13,647 bases of DNA, taken from the NCBI GenBank assembly GCA_027490345.1, contig JAIXYF010000121.1, forward strand, positions 1 through 13,647, given 5' to 3'. The notes under the pieces were generated by a model. It was not told the DNA's origin. It saw only the letters and a list, made by a program, of their open reading frames with translations, and ran no database searches. The first letter of the stretch is position 1. The number at the start of each line of letters is the position of its first letter. This DNA is from Novosphingobium sp. Its GTDB lineage: Bacteria > Pseudomonadota > Alphaproteobacteria > Sphingomonadales > Sphingomonadaceae. Position numbers and translations under genes: made by a program. Below are positions 6,416 to 13,163 of this stretch, piece by piece.

Positions 6416-8170
6416 ATGGTCTGCCATGCCCTGATCGAGAGTTCCCGCCAGATTGCCAGCCAGGTGCGCCCTGCGCTGCGCATCGCTGTGCTGCTGGCGC
6501 TGCTGGCGGCCTGCGGGCCGGTGCAATTGCGCCGCACGGCCGACATCACATCGCCCATCGGCACCGCGCAGGCCGCCGGATCGCAGCTGCACAGCGCAGC
6601 AGACATCGCCCGGATGCCGCCGATGGTATTGGGCGTGCAAACGCATTTCAGCCAGGGCTGGCCGCCAGCCACGCTGGTGCTGGCACAGCAGGTCGGCGCG
6701 CCGATGCTGCGCGATTCGCTGCCCTGGGCCGAAGCGGAGAAAGTGCGCGGCAGCTATCGGCTCGATGGTCCGGCAGCACAGGCGCTGGGCGCGGCGTGCA
6801 AGGGCGGGCAGCGCCTCCTGCTGACGGCCGTTCCCGTCAATCCGCTGTATGATGGCGGCCAATGGGTTTCCAGCGCTACCGGCAATGCAGCTTTCGCCGC
6901 CTATCTTGCCGCGCTCGCAGACCGCTTCGGCCCCTGCCTTGCCGCCATCGAAGTGGGCAACGAGATCAATGGTCCCGGCACGCTGGTCTATCCCGCCGGA
7001 GTGAATCGCGTGGCCGCCTATGTCGCCACGCTGAAGGCAGTCCGCGCGCGGATCGGCGGGCGCACGGCGATCCTTGGCGGATCGACCAACACCATCGGCA
7101 CCGGCTTTCTGAAGAACCTGTTCGCCGCCGGGATGCTGAGCGAAGTGGATGCGATTGCCGTGCATCCCTATCGTTCACGTGCGGAAGGGCTCGATATCGA
7201 ACTGGCTGCGCTCAACGCTGCGATGGAAGCGGCGGGGCGGCGCGTGCCGATCTGGGCGAGCGAGCTGAGCATGGATACGCGCAATGAGCCGCTGGGCGCG
7301 GGCGAGCTGGTGAAGCAGACGACCATGCTGGCGGCGGGCGGCGTGGCACAGGCCAGCTGGTATGCGCTGATCGACCAGCGCTGGTATCCGACCATGGGGC
7401 TGTTTGCCGGCCGCACACCCAAGGCGCAGGCACGCGCCTTCACCCTGATGCAGCGCGTGCTGGCACAGGGCCGGCCGCAGCGGCTCGATCTGGGTGATCC
7501 GCTGCTGTTTGCCTATCGCTTCGGCGCAGATACCACCGTGGTCTGGGGCGCGCCGCGCAGCCTTCAGGTGGAAGGCGGGCACGTGAGCGATGCCACGGGC
7601 GCGCCGCTGCAAGGCGCAAGCGTGAGCGAAAGCCCGCTGGTGATCACTGGAACGACAGCCATCCGCTTTGGCGCTTCGACCTGGCTCGCCGATACGCTGA
7701 TGGGCTGGGGCACGCCGCAATGGCGCTATGGCGTGCGGATGAAGGGCGATGCCAGCTATCGGCTGCCGCTGTTCGACGACCAGTTCACCAGTTATTTCGG
7801 CGATCGCTGGTATCGCCCGCTGCGGATCAACAACACCACTGCGGCCCCCGGCGGCACCGGTGCGGCGCCCATGCGCGCGGTGTGGCGCCATGTCGCCCCT
7901 GCCCCGCAAAGCGTGGATGTGGGGGGCTGCTTTGCCAAGACGGCGGCGGGTGACGGGGTGGACCTGACGATTACCGCAGGCGGCAAAACGCTGTGGCGCG
8001 GCGTGCTGACAGGGCCAATGCAGCTGCCCCCGCTTTCTGCCGATCTGGCAGCAGGCGATGCGCTGGAACTGGTGGCCGGGCCCAACCAGACGGCAGGCGG
8101 CGACGCGTTCCATCTGCGGCTGATCTTGTTCCAGCGCGGGGCAGGTGAGCCGGTTTCCTGCCCGCAGTAA
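6416..8170 (+). CDS. Lipoprotein with a clan-A (TIM-barrel) glycoside hydrolase domain
   Basis: 584 residues. The N-terminus is a lipoprotein signal with hydrophobic core IAVLLALLAA and lipobox LAAC, so Cys33 would be lipidated. From about residue 70 the protein follows the clan GH-A pattern. GVQTHF (73-78) opens the barrel. IEVGNEINGPG has the Asn-Glu acid/base pair at N182-E183, AIAVHPYRS (247-255) follows, and PIWASELS carries the probable nucleophile E283. ASWYALID (313-320) forms the eighth strand. This resembles GH39/GH5-like enzymes such as exopolysaccharide-locus glycosidases; the exact family is uncertain. The remaining 240 or so residues are beta-rich (ITAGGKTLWRGVLTG, DALELVAGPNQ) and probably form accessory or carbohydrate-binding domains. 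Its position beside capsule genes suggests trimming or turnover of the cell's own polysaccharide. It converges on the cyclophilin gene with 14 bp between stops. Confidence 0.8.
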   Translation: MVCHALIESSRQIASQVRPALRIAVLLALLAACGPVQLRRTADITSPIGTAQAAGSQLHSAADIARMPPMVLGVQTHFSQGWPPATLVLAQQVGAPMLRDSLPWAEAEKVRGSYRLDGPAAQALGAACKGGQRLLLTAVPVNPLYDGGQWVSSATGNAAFAAYLAALADRFGPCLAAIEVGNEINGPGTLVYPAGVNRVAAYVATLKAVRARIGGRTAILGGSTNTIGTGFLKNLFAAGMLSEVDAIAVHPYRSRAEGLDIELAALNAAMEAAGRRVPIWASELSMDTRNEPLGAGELVKQTTMLAAGGVAQASWYALIDQRWYPTMGLFAGRTPKAQARAFTLMQRVLAQGRPQRLDLGDPLLFAYRFGADTTVVWGAPRSLQVEGGHVSDATGAPLQGASVSESPLVITGTTAIRFGASTWLADTLMGWGTPQWRYGVRMKGDASYRLPLFDDQFTSYFGDRWYRPLRINNTTAAPGGTGAAPMRAVWRHVAPAPQSVDVGGCFAKTAAGDGVDLTITAGGKTLWRGVLTGPMQLPPLSADLAAGDALELVAGPNQTAGGDAFHLRLILFQRGAGEPVSCPQ

Positions 8171-8184
8171 AACCCGCGGGGCGG

Positions 8185-8880
8185 TCAGGGTGCAGGTGGT
8201 GCTGGCGGTGCAGGCAGCGGCGGCAGGCGGCGCGCGCTCAGCACCTTGACCGGGGCCTCCAGCATCTGCCCGCGCATCACGCCTTCGCCCAGTGTTTGCG
8301 AAAGCGGCGCGTCCCAGATCTTGCGCACCACATCCATGCCCGCCGTCACCGCGCCAAACACCGCATAGCCCGCCTGCGCTTCGGGATCGGCGGACTTGGG
8401 GTCTGCATCCAGCCCAGTGAGATCGGACAGCATGATCGAGAAATCCGCGGTTGCGGTGCCCGGCGCATTGCGCGCCATGGATAGCGCCCCGGCCTTATGG
8501 GAGAGGCCGGTCTGGCTCGTCGGCTCATGCGCGATGGGCGCAAATAGCTGGCGCGGATCGCGCAGGCCGCCTTGAAGTAGGCCATTGGGCTGATCGCCCC
8601 AGGCCAGATGCATCGCCCGGTAGAAGGTGATCCCGTCAAACCGCCCGGCATCGACATAGCGCAGGAAATTGGCCGTGCTGATCGGCGCATGGGCGCCATC
8701 AAGCGTCAGCTCGATCGTGCCGAGTTCGGTGACCAGCGCCACCCGCTCTATCGAAGCGGGAGGGAGCAGCGGGGGCGGCGGTGATGGCGGTGCGGGCGGG
8801 GCGGACCGCCGCTTCGGGGCGGCTGCAACAAGCAGCGCGGCCAAGGGAAGTACGGCAAGAACGAATCGGCGGTGCATCAT
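8185..8880 (-). CDS. Exported cyclophilin-type peptidylprolyl isomerase
   Basis: 231 residues. A signal peptide (MMHRR then FVLAVLPLAALLVAAA) is followed by a Pro-rich linker (residues 28-41) and a cyclophilin domain from about 45 to 217. It would catalyse cis-trans isomerisation of prolyl bonds in the periplasm. Recognisable elements are VTELGTIELTLDGAHAPIST (50-69), ANFLRYVDAGRFDGITFYRA (70-89) with Arg88 as the counterpart of the human cyclophilin A catalytic Arg, and QGG at 103-105. Also seen are HKAGALSMARNAPGTATADF (128-147), with Phe147 in the substrate pocket position, and GYAVFGAVTAGMDVV (171-185). The tryptophan and histidine of the eukaryotic active site are not evident. The last 13 residues are again almost all Pro and Ala. 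Start choice between the ATGs at 8880 and 8877 is open; a weak GAAGG lies rather far upstream. It appears monocistronic. Confidence 0.92.
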   Translation of the reverse strand: MMHRRFVLAVLPLAALLVAAAPKRRSAPPAPPSPPPPLLPPASIERVALVTELGTIELTLDGAHAPISTANFLRYVDAGRFDGITFYRAMHLAWGDQPNGLLQGGLRDPRQLFAPIAHEPTSQTGLSHKAGALSMARNAPGTATADFSIMLSDLTGLDADPKSADPEAQAGYAVFGAVTAGMDVVRKIWDAPLSQTLGEGVMRGQMLEAPVKVLSARRLPPLPAPPAPPAP

Positions 8881-9097
8881 AGTCGCGCATTAACCTTCAA
8901 GGCGCGCAGAGAGGCAAGGCTTGCTGGCCTGAAAGGGCCTAGATGGCATGAATCCGGCCTCCGGTGTGGTCCGTAGCGCAAGTTCGCGTGAATCTAACAG
9001 GCGAGGCGCCAGATGAGGCCACCCAATCCCGCAAGGTCCGCTCAGCCAGATTGCGCTGCCGGATCATTCCATTTGCTACCAACCGGAAGGATCCACG
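8881..9097. promoter_or_regulatory. Divergent intergenic region, cyclophilin / TonB-C protein
   Basis: This 217-bp gap lies between outward-facing genes and must hold a promoter in each direction. The only clear element is the ribosome binding site GGAAGGA (9085-9091) for the + strand gene. A small GGCC-x6-GGCC hairpin near 8930 has no T run on either strand, and no other structure was recognised. Confidence 0.35.
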
Positions 9098-9445
9098 ATG
9101 TTCAAGACTGCCAAGACCCTGGCCTTCGCCCTGATCACCGCCGCCTGCATGGCTGGCACGGCCCATGCCCAGTCGGCTGACTGGATCAAGCAGGTTTCGC
9201 GCAGCATCGCTGCCAAGCAGACGTATCCCAAGGCAGCGCAGGCGCGCGGCGAGCAGGGCACGGCGAAAGTGAAGATCTATGTCGCCGCATCGGGCGCGGT
9301 GGAGCGGGCCGAGCTGATCTCGCCCTCGGGCTCGACCGTGCTCGACCGCGAAGCGCTGGCCCTGCCCAGCCGCACCGGCACGGTGCCGCCCCCGCCAGGC
9401 GGCGCCACATCGGTGACCGTTCCGATCACCTGGAAGCTGCTCTAA
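9098..9445 (+). CDS. Small secreted protein with a TonB C-terminal-like domain
   Basis: 115 residues. The start is supported by GGAAGGA six bases upstream. A signal peptide ends in AHA-Q, giving cleavage after residue 24 and a periplasmic mature protein of about 91 residues. This consists almost entirely of a TonB-C-like fold: YPKAAQARGEQGTAKVKIYV (43-62), ASGAVERAELISPSGSTVLD (64-83), then EALALPSRTGTVPPPPG. These match the TonB pattern YP..A...G.eGt..v...v...G.v....i..SSG...LD..A. Unlike classical TonB it has no transmembrane anchor and no long Pro-rich spacer, so it cannot by itself couple ExbBD to outer-membrane receptors; its role is unknown. It stands alone, with its own ribosome binding site and a terminator 50 bp after the stop. 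Confidence 0.88.
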   Translation: MFKTAKTLAFALITAACMAGTAHAQSADWIKQVSRSIAAKQTYPKAAQARGEQGTAKVKIYVAASGAVERAELISPSGSTVLDREALALPSRTGTVPPPPGGATSVTVPITWKLL

Positions 9446-9495
9446 GCGCCTTTCAGACATCAGCTACGACCGGAGCCACAAGGCCCACGGCCGAG

Positions 9496-9527
9496 GAGGG
9501 GGCGGAGCAATCCGTCCCTTCTTTTTT
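9496..9527 (+). terminator. Rho-independent terminator of the TonB-C gene
   Basis: GGGGCGGA (9499-9506) pairs with TCCGTCCC (9511-9518), with one G-T wobble, around a GCAA tetraloop (9507-9510). It is followed by TTCTTTTTT (9519-9527). The stem can extend a few further pairs outward (9496-9498 with 9519-9521). GCAA is a stable GNRA loop. It separates the TonB-C gene from the ethanolamine operon. Confidence 0.88.
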
Positions 9528-9674
9528 GTCCGGGCACCGGATGGTTGCGCGGGATAGACGGGTTCAGGTTCCCGTGGTCCGTTCGTCGCTCAAGGCTTTT
9601 CCCCAAGACGCTGGTTGCAATGCAGCAAGATCGGGGCCTACCATCGCGGGGTTGCGCCATGGAGGTTTCCGATC
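9528..9674 (+). promoter_or_regulatory. Leader region of the ethanolamine operon
   Basis: About 147 bp lie between the terminator and the eutB start and should hold the operon promoter. One small hairpin, ACGGG-TTCAGGTT-CCCGT, is seen around 9557-9574. I do not see a B12-box sequence or the multi-stem layout of a cobalamin riboswitch, nor a recognisable operator. Confidence 0.35.
9661..9665 (+). promoter_or_regulatory. Ribosome binding site of eutB, indicating a TTG start
   Basis: GGAGG lies 9 bases before TTG 9675. An earlier in-frame TTG (9615) lacks such a site and would add 20 residues not found in EutB. With the 9675 start, active-site residues fall at or within one position of their enterobacterial numbers. 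Confidence 0.7.
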
Positions 9675-11066
9675 TTGCCGTTTTCCTGCGATCTTGGCGG
9701 CGAACGACACAGCTTCGAGGATCTCAAGGCCGTACTCGCCGCCGCAAGCCCGCTGCGTTCGGGCGACGAACTGGCCGGCCTTGCTGCAACGAGCTCCACG
9801 CGCCGCGTTGCCGCGCGCTGGCTGCTGGCAGACCTGCCCCTTGCCGTGTTCCTCAGCGAAGCGTTGGTTCCTTACGAGGCCGATGAGGTTACCCGGCTGA
9901 TCATCGACAGCCACGATGCCGCCGCCTTCGCCCCCATCGCGCACCTCACGATAGGCGGGTTTCGCGACTGGCTGCTGAGCGAGGCGGCAGACGGGCCCAC
10001 GCTTGCCGCCATTGCACGCGGGGTGACGCCGGAAATGGCGGCGGCCGTATCCAAGCTGATGCGGGGTCAGGATCTGATCGCGGTTGCGCAGAAGATCCGC
10101 GTCGTCACGGCCTTTCGCTCCACCATCGGCCTCCCCAGCCGCCTGTCCACGCGCCTGCAACCCAATCATCCGGCAGACGACCCGCGCGGTATTGCCGCTG
10201 CCGTGCTCGATGGCCTGCTCCACGGCGTTGGCGATGCTGTGATCGGCGTGAATCCCGCCAGCGACAGCGTGCCTGCTGCAACCACGCTGATCCGGATGCT
10301 CGATGAACTGCGCGAGGCCTATGCGATCCCCACGCAAAGCTGCGTGCTTACCCATGTGACGAACAGCCTTGCGATCATGGAGCGCGGCGCGCCGGTCGAT
10401 CTGGTGTTCCAGTCTGTCGCGGGGAGCGAGGACGCCAATGCCGGGTTCGGCATCGATCTGGCCGTGCTGCGCGAAGCCCATGCCGCAGCAAAGGCGTTGG
10501 GGCGCGGGACCGTGGGCCGCAACGTGATGTATTTTGAGACCGGCCAAGGCTCCGCACTTTCTGCGAATGCGCACCACGGCGTCGATCAGCAGACGATGGA
10601 GGCGCGCGCTTACGGAGTCGCCCGCGCGTTCGATCCGCTGCTGGTAAACACGGTCGTCGGTTTCATCGGGCCGGAATATCTCTACGACGGCAAGCAGATC
10701 ATCCGCGCGGGGCTGGAAGACCATTTCTGCGGCAAGCTGCTCGGCCTGCCGATGGGCTGTGACGTGTGCTACACCAACCATGCCGAGGCCGATCAGGACG
10801 ACATGGACAGCCTGATGACGCTGCTGACGGTGGCGGGCTGCAGCTTCCTGATCTGCGTGCCGGGCAGCGACGATGTCATGCTCTCGTACCAGAGCCTGTC
10901 CAACCACGACGCACTCTATCTGCGCAGCGTGATGGGCCTGCGCCCCGCACCGGAATTCGAGGCCTGGCTCGCCGAAGTGGGCATTGCGGCGCCCGATGGC
11001 CGCTTGCGGGCGCTGAGCCACGGTGCATCGCCCTTCGTGCGCAGGATTGCGGAGAGCCTCGCTTGA
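9675..11066 (+). CDS. eutB: Ethanolamine ammonia-lyase large (catalytic) subunit
   Basis: 463 residues from TTG 9675, against about 453 for E. coli EutB. With EutC and adenosylcobalamin it converts ethanolamine to acetaldehyde and ammonia. The TIM barrel is recognisable throughout: LRSGDELAGLAA (27-38), IGLPSRLSTRLQPN (151-164), GVGDAVIGVNPASD (184-197), IPTQSCVLTHVT (218-229), RGAPVDLVFQSVAGSE (237-252), MYFETGQGSALSA (285-297), NTVVGFIGPEYLYDGKQIIR (325-344), AGLEDHFCGKL (345-355) and MGCDVCYTNHAEADQ (360-374). Residues that bind substrate in enterobacterial EutB are all present: Arg160, Gln162, Asn193, Glu288 and Asp363 (the last two shifted by one). It is the first gene of the operon; its TGA overlaps the eutC start. 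Confidence 0.96.
   Translation: MPFSCDLGGERHSFEDLKAVLAAASPLRSGDELAGLAATSSTRRVAARWLLADLPLAVFLSEALVPYEADEVTRLIIDSHDAAAFAPIAHLTIGGFRDWLLSEAADGPTLAAIARGVTPEMAAAVSKLMRGQDLIAVAQKIRVVTAFRSTIGLPSRLSTRLQPNHPADDPRGIAAAVLDGLLHGVGDAVIGVNPASDSVPAATTLIRMLDELREAYAIPTQSCVLTHVTNSLAIMERGAPVDLVFQSVAGSEDANAGFGIDLAVLREAHAAAKALGRGTVGRNVMYFETGQGSALSANAHHGVDQQTMEARAYGVARAFDPLLVNTVVGFIGPEYLYDGKQIIRAGLEDHFCGKLLGLPMGCDVCYTNHAEADQDDMDSLMTLLTVAGCSFLICVPGSDDVMLSYQSLSNHDALYLRSVMGLRPAPEFEAWLAEVGIAAPDGRLRALSHGASPFVRRIAESLA
11051..11056 (+). promoter_or_regulatory. Ribosome binding site of eutC inside the end of eutB
   Basis: GGAGAG lies 6 bases before TTG 11063, which overlaps the eutB stop in the sequence TTGA. It supports the short eutC reading rather than the open frame that extends far upstream inside eutB. 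Confidence 0.7.
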
Positions 11067-11824
11067 GCGAAGTGGTGAATGACGAACTCTGGGCGCAGCT
11101 GCGCCGCACCACGCCTGCGCGGATTGCGCTGGGCCGCGTCGGCCATGCCCTGCCGCTGGCCGAGGTGCTAGATTTCCAGCTTGCCCATGCCCGAGCGCGC
11201 GATGCCGTGCATGCCGCGCTCGATGGCGCAGCGCTGGCGGCAGAACTGGCCCCTCTTCCGGTGCTGCAAGTGGAGAGCGATGCGCCAGACCGCGCAACCT
11301 ATCTGCGCCGCCCCGATCTGGGGCGCCGCCTTTCGGCGCGCTCTGCCGCGCTGCTTGCGGCAGCGAGCAAGCGCTGTGATGTGGTGTTCGTGATCGGCGA
11401 TGGGCTTTCGGCAACCGGCGTGCAAGCAGGCGCGGTGCGGCTGCTGCGGGCCTGCATGGCGGAGCTTGCTGATCTGACGATCGGCCCGGTGGTCATTGCG
11501 AAAGCCGCGCGCGTCGCGCTCGCCGATCCCGTCGGCGAGGCGCTTGGCGCGCGAGTCTCGGTGATGATCATCGGCGAGCGGCCCGGCCTCAGCGTGCATG
11601 ACAGCCTCGGCATCTACATGACCTTCGGCCCCCGCTCCGGCCGCAGCGATGCGGAGCGCAACTGCATTTCGAACATCCACGGCGCAGGCGGTCTTTCGCC
11701 GCAAGATGCCGCCCGCACGCTGGGCTGGCTGCTGCGCGAGGCGCTGCGCCGCCAGCTTTCCGGGGTCGAGCTAAAGGACGATCAGACCCCGCTGCTTTCC
11801 GCTAAAGAGCAAGGCCCCGCATGA
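11063..11824 (+). CDS. eutC: Ethanolamine ammonia-lyase small (cobalamin-binding) subunit
   Basis: 253 residues from TTG 11063; E. coli EutC is about 295, the difference lying at the poorly conserved N-terminus. EutC completes the adenosylcobalamin-binding site of the EutBC complex. Family motifs seen are TPARIALGRVGHALPLAEVL (17-36), DFQLAHARARDAVHAALD (37-54), FVIGDGLSATGVQ (109-121), GPVVIAKAARVALADPVGE (141-159), MIIGERPGLSVHDSLGIYMT (168-187) and AERNCISNIHGAGGLSP (197-213). Both ends are coupled: TTGA overlap with eutB, and ATGA overlap with the permease at 11821-11824. The frame remains open back to 10766, but that stretch is antiframe to eutB and is not part of the gene. Confidence 0.94.
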   Translation: MSEVVNDELWAQLRRTTPARIALGRVGHALPLAEVLDFQLAHARARDAVHAALDGAALAAELAPLPVLQVESDAPDRATYLRRPDLGRRLSARSAALLAAASKRCDVVFVIGDGLSATGVQAGAVRLLRACMAELADLTIGPVVIAKAARVALADPVGEALGARVSVMIIGERPGLSVHDSLGIYMTFGPRSGRSDAERNCISNIHGAGGLSPQDAARTLGWLLREALRRQLSGVELKDDQTPLLSAKEQGPA

Positions 11825-13158
11825 GCGCGCAATTGCACCGGACTCTCGGGCCGTTTCAGCTCTGGGCCATCGCCGTGGGCCTTGTCATTTCGGGCGAGTA
11901 CTTTGGCTGGAGCTATGGCTGGGCCAGCGCGGGTACGCTGGGGTTTCTCGTCACAACCATGGCCGTGGCGGCGATGTATATTGCCTTCATCTTCTCATTC
12001 ACCGAGCTGACCACGGCCATTCCCCATGCTGGCGGGCCCTTCGCCTATGGCCTGCGCGCGTTCGGGCCGCTGGGCGGCGCGGTGGCGGGGTTTGCTACGC
12101 TGACCGAGTTTCTCTTTGCGCCGCCCGCGATCTCGCTTGCCATCGGAGCCTATCTTCACGTGCAGTTCCCGGCGCTGGAGCCCAAGCACGCTGCATTGGG
12201 CGCCTATGCCGTGTTCATGGCGCTTAACATCGTGGGCGTGCAAATTGCCGCCAGCTTCGAAGTGGTGGTCACGCTGCTCGCGGTCGGCGAGCTTATCGTG
12301 TTCATGGGTGTGGTGCTGCCCGCGTTTCGCTGGTCGAATTTCCTCGCGGGTGGATGGGCCGGACAGGATCATTTCAGCATGGCGGCGGTCAGTGGGATGT
12401 TCGCCGCCCTCCCCTTCGCGATCTGGTTCTTCCTCGCCATCGAAGGCGTCGCCATGGCGGCAGAGGAAGCGAAGGAGCCGCGCCGCACGATCCCGCTCGC
12501 CTATATCTCGGGCATCCTTACGCTGACCGCGCTGGCGTTTGGCGTGATGCTGTTTGCCGGCGGATCGGGCAGCTGGGCCGAGCTTTCCAGCCTCAACGAT
12601 CCGCTGCCTCAGGCCATGAAGCGCGCCGTGGGGGCCTCCAGCGGTTGGCTGCACATGCTGGTGTGGCTGGGGCTGTTCGGGCTTGTTGCCTCGTTTCACG
12701 GGATCATCATGGGCTATGCGCGCCAGATCTTTGCGCTCGGCCGCGCGGGCTATCTGCCGAGCGCGTTCGCCAGGCTTCATCCCCGCTTCAAGACGCCGCA
12801 CTTGGCGACGCTGGCGGGCGGCGTGGTGGGCATTGCCGCAATCTACAGCGATGCCTTCATCACCATCGCCGGCCAGTCGCTCACCGCCAGCGTGGTCACG
12901 CTCTCCGCCTTTGGCGCGCTGACGATGTATATCGTCTCGATGGCCGCACTGTTTCGCCTGCGCCGCAGCGAGCCTGATCTGCTGCGCCCATTTCACGCAC
13001 CGCTCTATCCGTTTGTCCCTGCTTTCGCGCTGGGCATGGCCAGCCTCTCGCTGGTGACAATGGCTTGGAACAACCGCGAGCTGGCTGCGCTCTTTGCCGC
13101 GCTGATGACGGCGCTGGTAACGGGCGCATTGGTGCTACGCCGCCGGGATGCAGAGTAG
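11821..13158 (+). CDS. eat: Ethanolamine permease, APC superfamily
   Basis: 445 residues, inner-membrane transporter with about 12 hydrophobic segments. The N-terminal signature LGPFQLWAIAVGLVISGEYF followed by GWSYGWASAGTLGF (residues 9-42) and the segment TELTTAIPHAGGPFAYGLRA (61-80) are typical of the ethanolamine permease group within the APC family. Further matches are FLFAPPAISLAIGAY (97-111), the consensus loop AIEGVAMAAEEAKEPRRTIP (206-225), and GLVASFHGIIMGYARQIFAL followed by GRAGYLPSAF (287-316). It would import ethanolamine, probably in symport, for EutBC. Its ATG overlaps the eutC stop in ATGA, indicating translational coupling and matched expression. Its stop lies only 5 bp before the GH76 gene. 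Confidence 0.94.
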   Translation: MSAQLHRTLGPFQLWAIAVGLVISGEYFGWSYGWASAGTLGFLVTTMAVAAMYIAFIFSFTELTTAIPHAGGPFAYGLRAFGPLGGAVAGFATLTEFLFAPPAISLAIGAYLHVQFPALEPKHAALGAYAVFMALNIVGVQIAASFEVVVTLLAVGELIVFMGVVLPAFRWSNFLAGGWAGQDHFSMAAVSGMFAALPFAIWFFLAIEGVAMAAEEAKEPRRTIPLAYISGILTLTALAFGVMLFAGGSGSWAELSSLNDPLPQAMKRAVGASSGWLHMLVWLGLFGLVASFHGIIMGYARQIFALGRAGYLPSAFARLHPRFKTPHLATLAGGVVGIAAIYSDAFITIAGQSLTASVVTLSAFGALTMYIVSMAALFRLRRSEPDLLRPFHAPLYPFVPAFALGMASLSLVTMAWNNRELAALFAALMTALVTGALVLRRRDAE

Positions 13159-13163
13159 CACCA

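Noticed and set aside
8173..8180. CCCGCGGG palindrome between the convergent hydrolase and cyclophilin genes as a bidirectional terminator
   Set aside because: The palindrome has no loop and no T run on either side, so it does not look like an intrinsic terminator.
9528..9674. Cobalamin riboswitch before eutB
   Set aside because: Expected for a B12-dependent enzyme, but I see no B12 box or multi-helix arrangement by eye in about 150 bases; a covariance-model search would settle it.
10766..11062. N-terminal extension of eutC into eutB
   Set aside because: The stretch is out of frame with eutB and unlike EutC; TTG 11063 has a good ribosome binding site and gives the normal family N-terminus.
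9564..11414. 616-residue open frame on the - strand opposite eutB
   Set aside because: EutB on the other strand matches its family end to end; the antisense frame is rich in His/Arg/Ala/Gly with no recognisable domain, as expected from GC-rich codon bias.
11995..12996. 333-residue - strand frame opposite the permease
   Set aside because: The + strand encodes a complete 12-segment transporter; the opposite frame is Arg/His/Gly/Glu-rich without any domain pattern.
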